NCBI GenBank assembly: GCA_030685065.1
Contig: JAUXQH010000152.1
Span: 1-38,611, forward strand
Direction: 5' to 3'
Source of the DNA: Pseudomonadota bacterium
GTDB lineage: Bacteria > Myxococcota_A > UBA796 > SXON01
DNA length: 38,611 nucleotides
Below the pieces are notes generated by a model. That model had not been told where the DNA came from. It searched no databases and saw only the letters and a program-made list of their open reading frames with translations. Position numbers and translations under genes: made by a program. Shown here piece by piece: positions 37,692 to 38,611 of this stretch. How positions within the stretch are numbered: the stretch's first letter is position 1; each line of letters opens with the position of its first letter.

Positions 37692-37719
37692 CTGCACTGC
37701 AACACAGCAAAATGCCGCA
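37692..37719. promoter_or_regulatory. TGC-rich dyad, candidate PhaR operator
   Basis: The segment contains TGCACTGCA (a perfect palindrome around one base, 37693-37701) followed by CACAGCAA and TGCCGCA, so TGC/GCA triplets recur at short spacing. PhaR proteins bind TGC-rich sites. It lies between the divergent phasin and phaR genes, immediately upstream of the candidate -35 and 20 to 47 bases before the phaR start, so it could regulate both. Confidence 0.45.
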
Positions 37720-37738
37720 CCGCGAGATAGGCGGGCGC

Positions 37739-38341
37739 ATGCCGGTCATCAAGAAGTACGAGAACAGGCGGCTGTACGACACCGAGGCCTCCCACTACGT
37801 CAACCTCGACGACATCTCGCGCATGGTGGCCGAGAACATCGAGGTCTCCGTGGTGGACGTGAAGACCGGTCGCGACCTGACGCGGGAGATTCTGCTCCAG
37901 ATCGTCCTCGAGTCGGGCACGAGCGCCGACCTGTTCCCCGTCCCGCTGCTGCGCCGCGTCATCCGCGCCGGCGGCTCCGACCCGCTTCCTCGCATGCTGC
38001 GCGAGCAGCTCGTCATCGGACTCGACCTGGTCGAGGCTCAGCTCGACCAATCCGAGACCTACCTCGAGCGGCTCCTGGAGCCCCTCCGCGGCGGCCAGAA
38101 CGGTTCGCAGAGCGGCCCGCCGAGTGGGCCCCAATTCGTCGCGGAGCCGCCCGCCGCGCCCTACGGGGCCTGGGAGGGCGCCGGAACGCTCCAGGCGGCC
38201 AATCCGGTCACGACAACGGCTGATCTCGGGCTCGGGCGGCCCAACAGCCGCACGCCCTCCCCGTTCGATGCGCACGGAGGGGAGGAGCTGGACGAGCTCC
38301 GGGCGCAGCTCGCGCGCCTCGAGGAGCGGCTCAAGCGATAG
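37739..38341 (+). CDS. phaR: PHA synthesis repressor PhaR
   Basis: The 200-residue product begins MPVIKKYENRRLYDTEASHY and continues VNLDDISRMVAENIEVSVVD, the highly conserved DNA-binding N-terminus of PhaR, then TGRDLTREILLQIVLESG. PhaR represses phasin and synthesis genes and is released by binding to PHA granules. The middle is Pro/Gly-rich and the C-terminus has a short coiled coil (EELDELRAQLARLEERLKR). The ATG at 37739 follows AGGCGGG; an ATG at 37712 lies inside the putative operator and has no ribosome site. It is divergent from the phasin-like gene. Confidence 0.93.
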   Translation: MPVIKKYENRRLYDTEASHYVNLDDISRMVAENIEVSVVDVKTGRDLTREILLQIVLESGTSADLFPVPLLRRVIRAGGSDPLPRMLREQLVIGLDLVEAQLDQSETYLERLLEPLRGGQNGSQSGPPSGPQFVAEPPAAPYGAWEGAGTLQAANPVTTTADLGLGRPNSRTPSPFDAHGGEELDELRAQLARLEERLKR

Positions 38342-38370
38342 CCGCCGACGCCGCGCCCTCCGTCAAAACC

Positions 38371-38611
38371 TCAGAGGCTGGACGGGCTCTGGGACGCGTT
38401 GATGCCCTCCCACCGCTCTTCCGCCAGCTCCTCGGCAGATGCGCGTTCGACCTTCATTCCCATGCCGCCGACCGTCGGCTCGACACGACGCACGGTGGTG
38501 ATCCAGGCCCCGCGTGCCGGCCCGGGCGGAACCAGGCAGTCGGGCGTGGTCCCGATGAGCTCGGTGTGCCCCCAGGCCTGCAAGGCCTCGCGGATCGCCG
38601 GCCACTCCTCG
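38371..38611 (-). CDS. C-terminal fragment of an unidentified protein, possibly YgiQ-type radical SAM (UPF0313)
   Basis: The reading frame is open to the right edge; 80 codons including the stop are visible. The segment WPAIREALQAWGHTELIG followed by TTPDCLVPPGPARGAWI recalls the C-terminal DUF3362 region of YgiQ-like radical SAM proteins, where a helix precedes DLIG-x-G-x-x-CLVP. The last 40 residues are polar without recognisable motif. The catalytic CxxxCxxC would lie outside the window. The identification is from memory of a short segment and is tentative; the coding nature is fairly safe from composition. It converges on phaR with 29 bases between stops. Confidence 0.55.
   Translation of the reverse strand, partial: EEWPAIREALQAWGHTELIGTTPDCLVPPGPARGAWITTVRRVEPTVGGMGMKVERASAEELAEERWEGINASQSPSSL

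Noticed and set aside
37712..37738. Upstream ATG for phaR adding nine residues
   Set aside because: It lacks a ribosome site and lies in the putative operator; the conserved family N-terminus begins at 37739.

Overview
This is a GC-rich (by eye around 70%), gene-dense bacterial chromosome window with about 40 protein-coding genes. I see no tRNA, rRNA, CRISPR array or insertion sequence, and no gene-free stretch above 300 bases (the longest, 14500-14722, is about 220). The gene complement points to an uncultured member of the Myxococcota or former Deltaproteobacteria. The grounds are many short lipoproteins with an early lipobox, Thr-Asp repeat linkers, a MYXO-CTERM-like C-terminal anchor, a heme-bearing copper monooxygenase-like lipoprotein and a Ser/Thr kinase. 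Taxonomy is inference.

Region 1 (1-4225) is an RNA end-repair locus: rtcB and rtcA on the minus strand, followed 4 bases later by a third gene cut by the window edge, and the divergent activator gene rtcR. A well-matched sigma-54 promoter lies just upstream of rtcB. A perfect palindrome lies in front of rtcR. Region 2 (4197-9122) holds a small lipoprotein, an aminotransferase-fold protein whose PLP lysine is replaced by arginine, purC, a secreted alpha/beta-hydrolase lipoprotein and a stand-alone coaC-type flavoprotein.

Region 3 (9162-11903) is a tight cysteine synthase / JAMM protease / MoaD-ThiS-like carrier / E1-rhodanese operon, reading as a protein-thiocarboxylate cysteine pathway. The carrier ends in Gly-Gly-Phe-Arg, so it needs trimming by the protease. 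Region 4 (11928-18916) contains a CorA-type transporter, a degenerate TrpD-like protein, a PRC-barrel protein, an RNA m5U methyltransferase-like protein, an MFS transporter, a copper monooxygenase-like lipoprotein and a histidine-rich Nfu-N protein.

Region 5 (18979-29442) has mostly envelope and unknown proteins: an amidase lipoprotein, a vWA-like membrane protein, a small basic protein, a short lipoprotein, a possible outer-membrane protein, a kinase-ATPase fusion, an SRPBCC protein, a TPM-domain protein, a doubled Tim44-like/zinc-ribbon protein and an orphan methyltransferase.

Region 6 (29446-38341) is the most striking. Seven minus-strand genes run head to tail with overlapping or abutting stop and start codons: phaE-like, phaC, acyl-CoA synthetase, Thr-Asp lipoprotein, outer-membrane protein, alpha/beta-hydrolase lipoprotein and a MYXO-CTERM-like lipase. 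A small phasin-like gene precedes them and the repressor gene phaR is divergent. Read together they suggest one transcription unit linking surface lipid hydrolysis, uptake, fatty acid activation and polyhydroxyalkanoate (PHA) storage. The far right edge holds the C-terminus of one further minus-strand gene.
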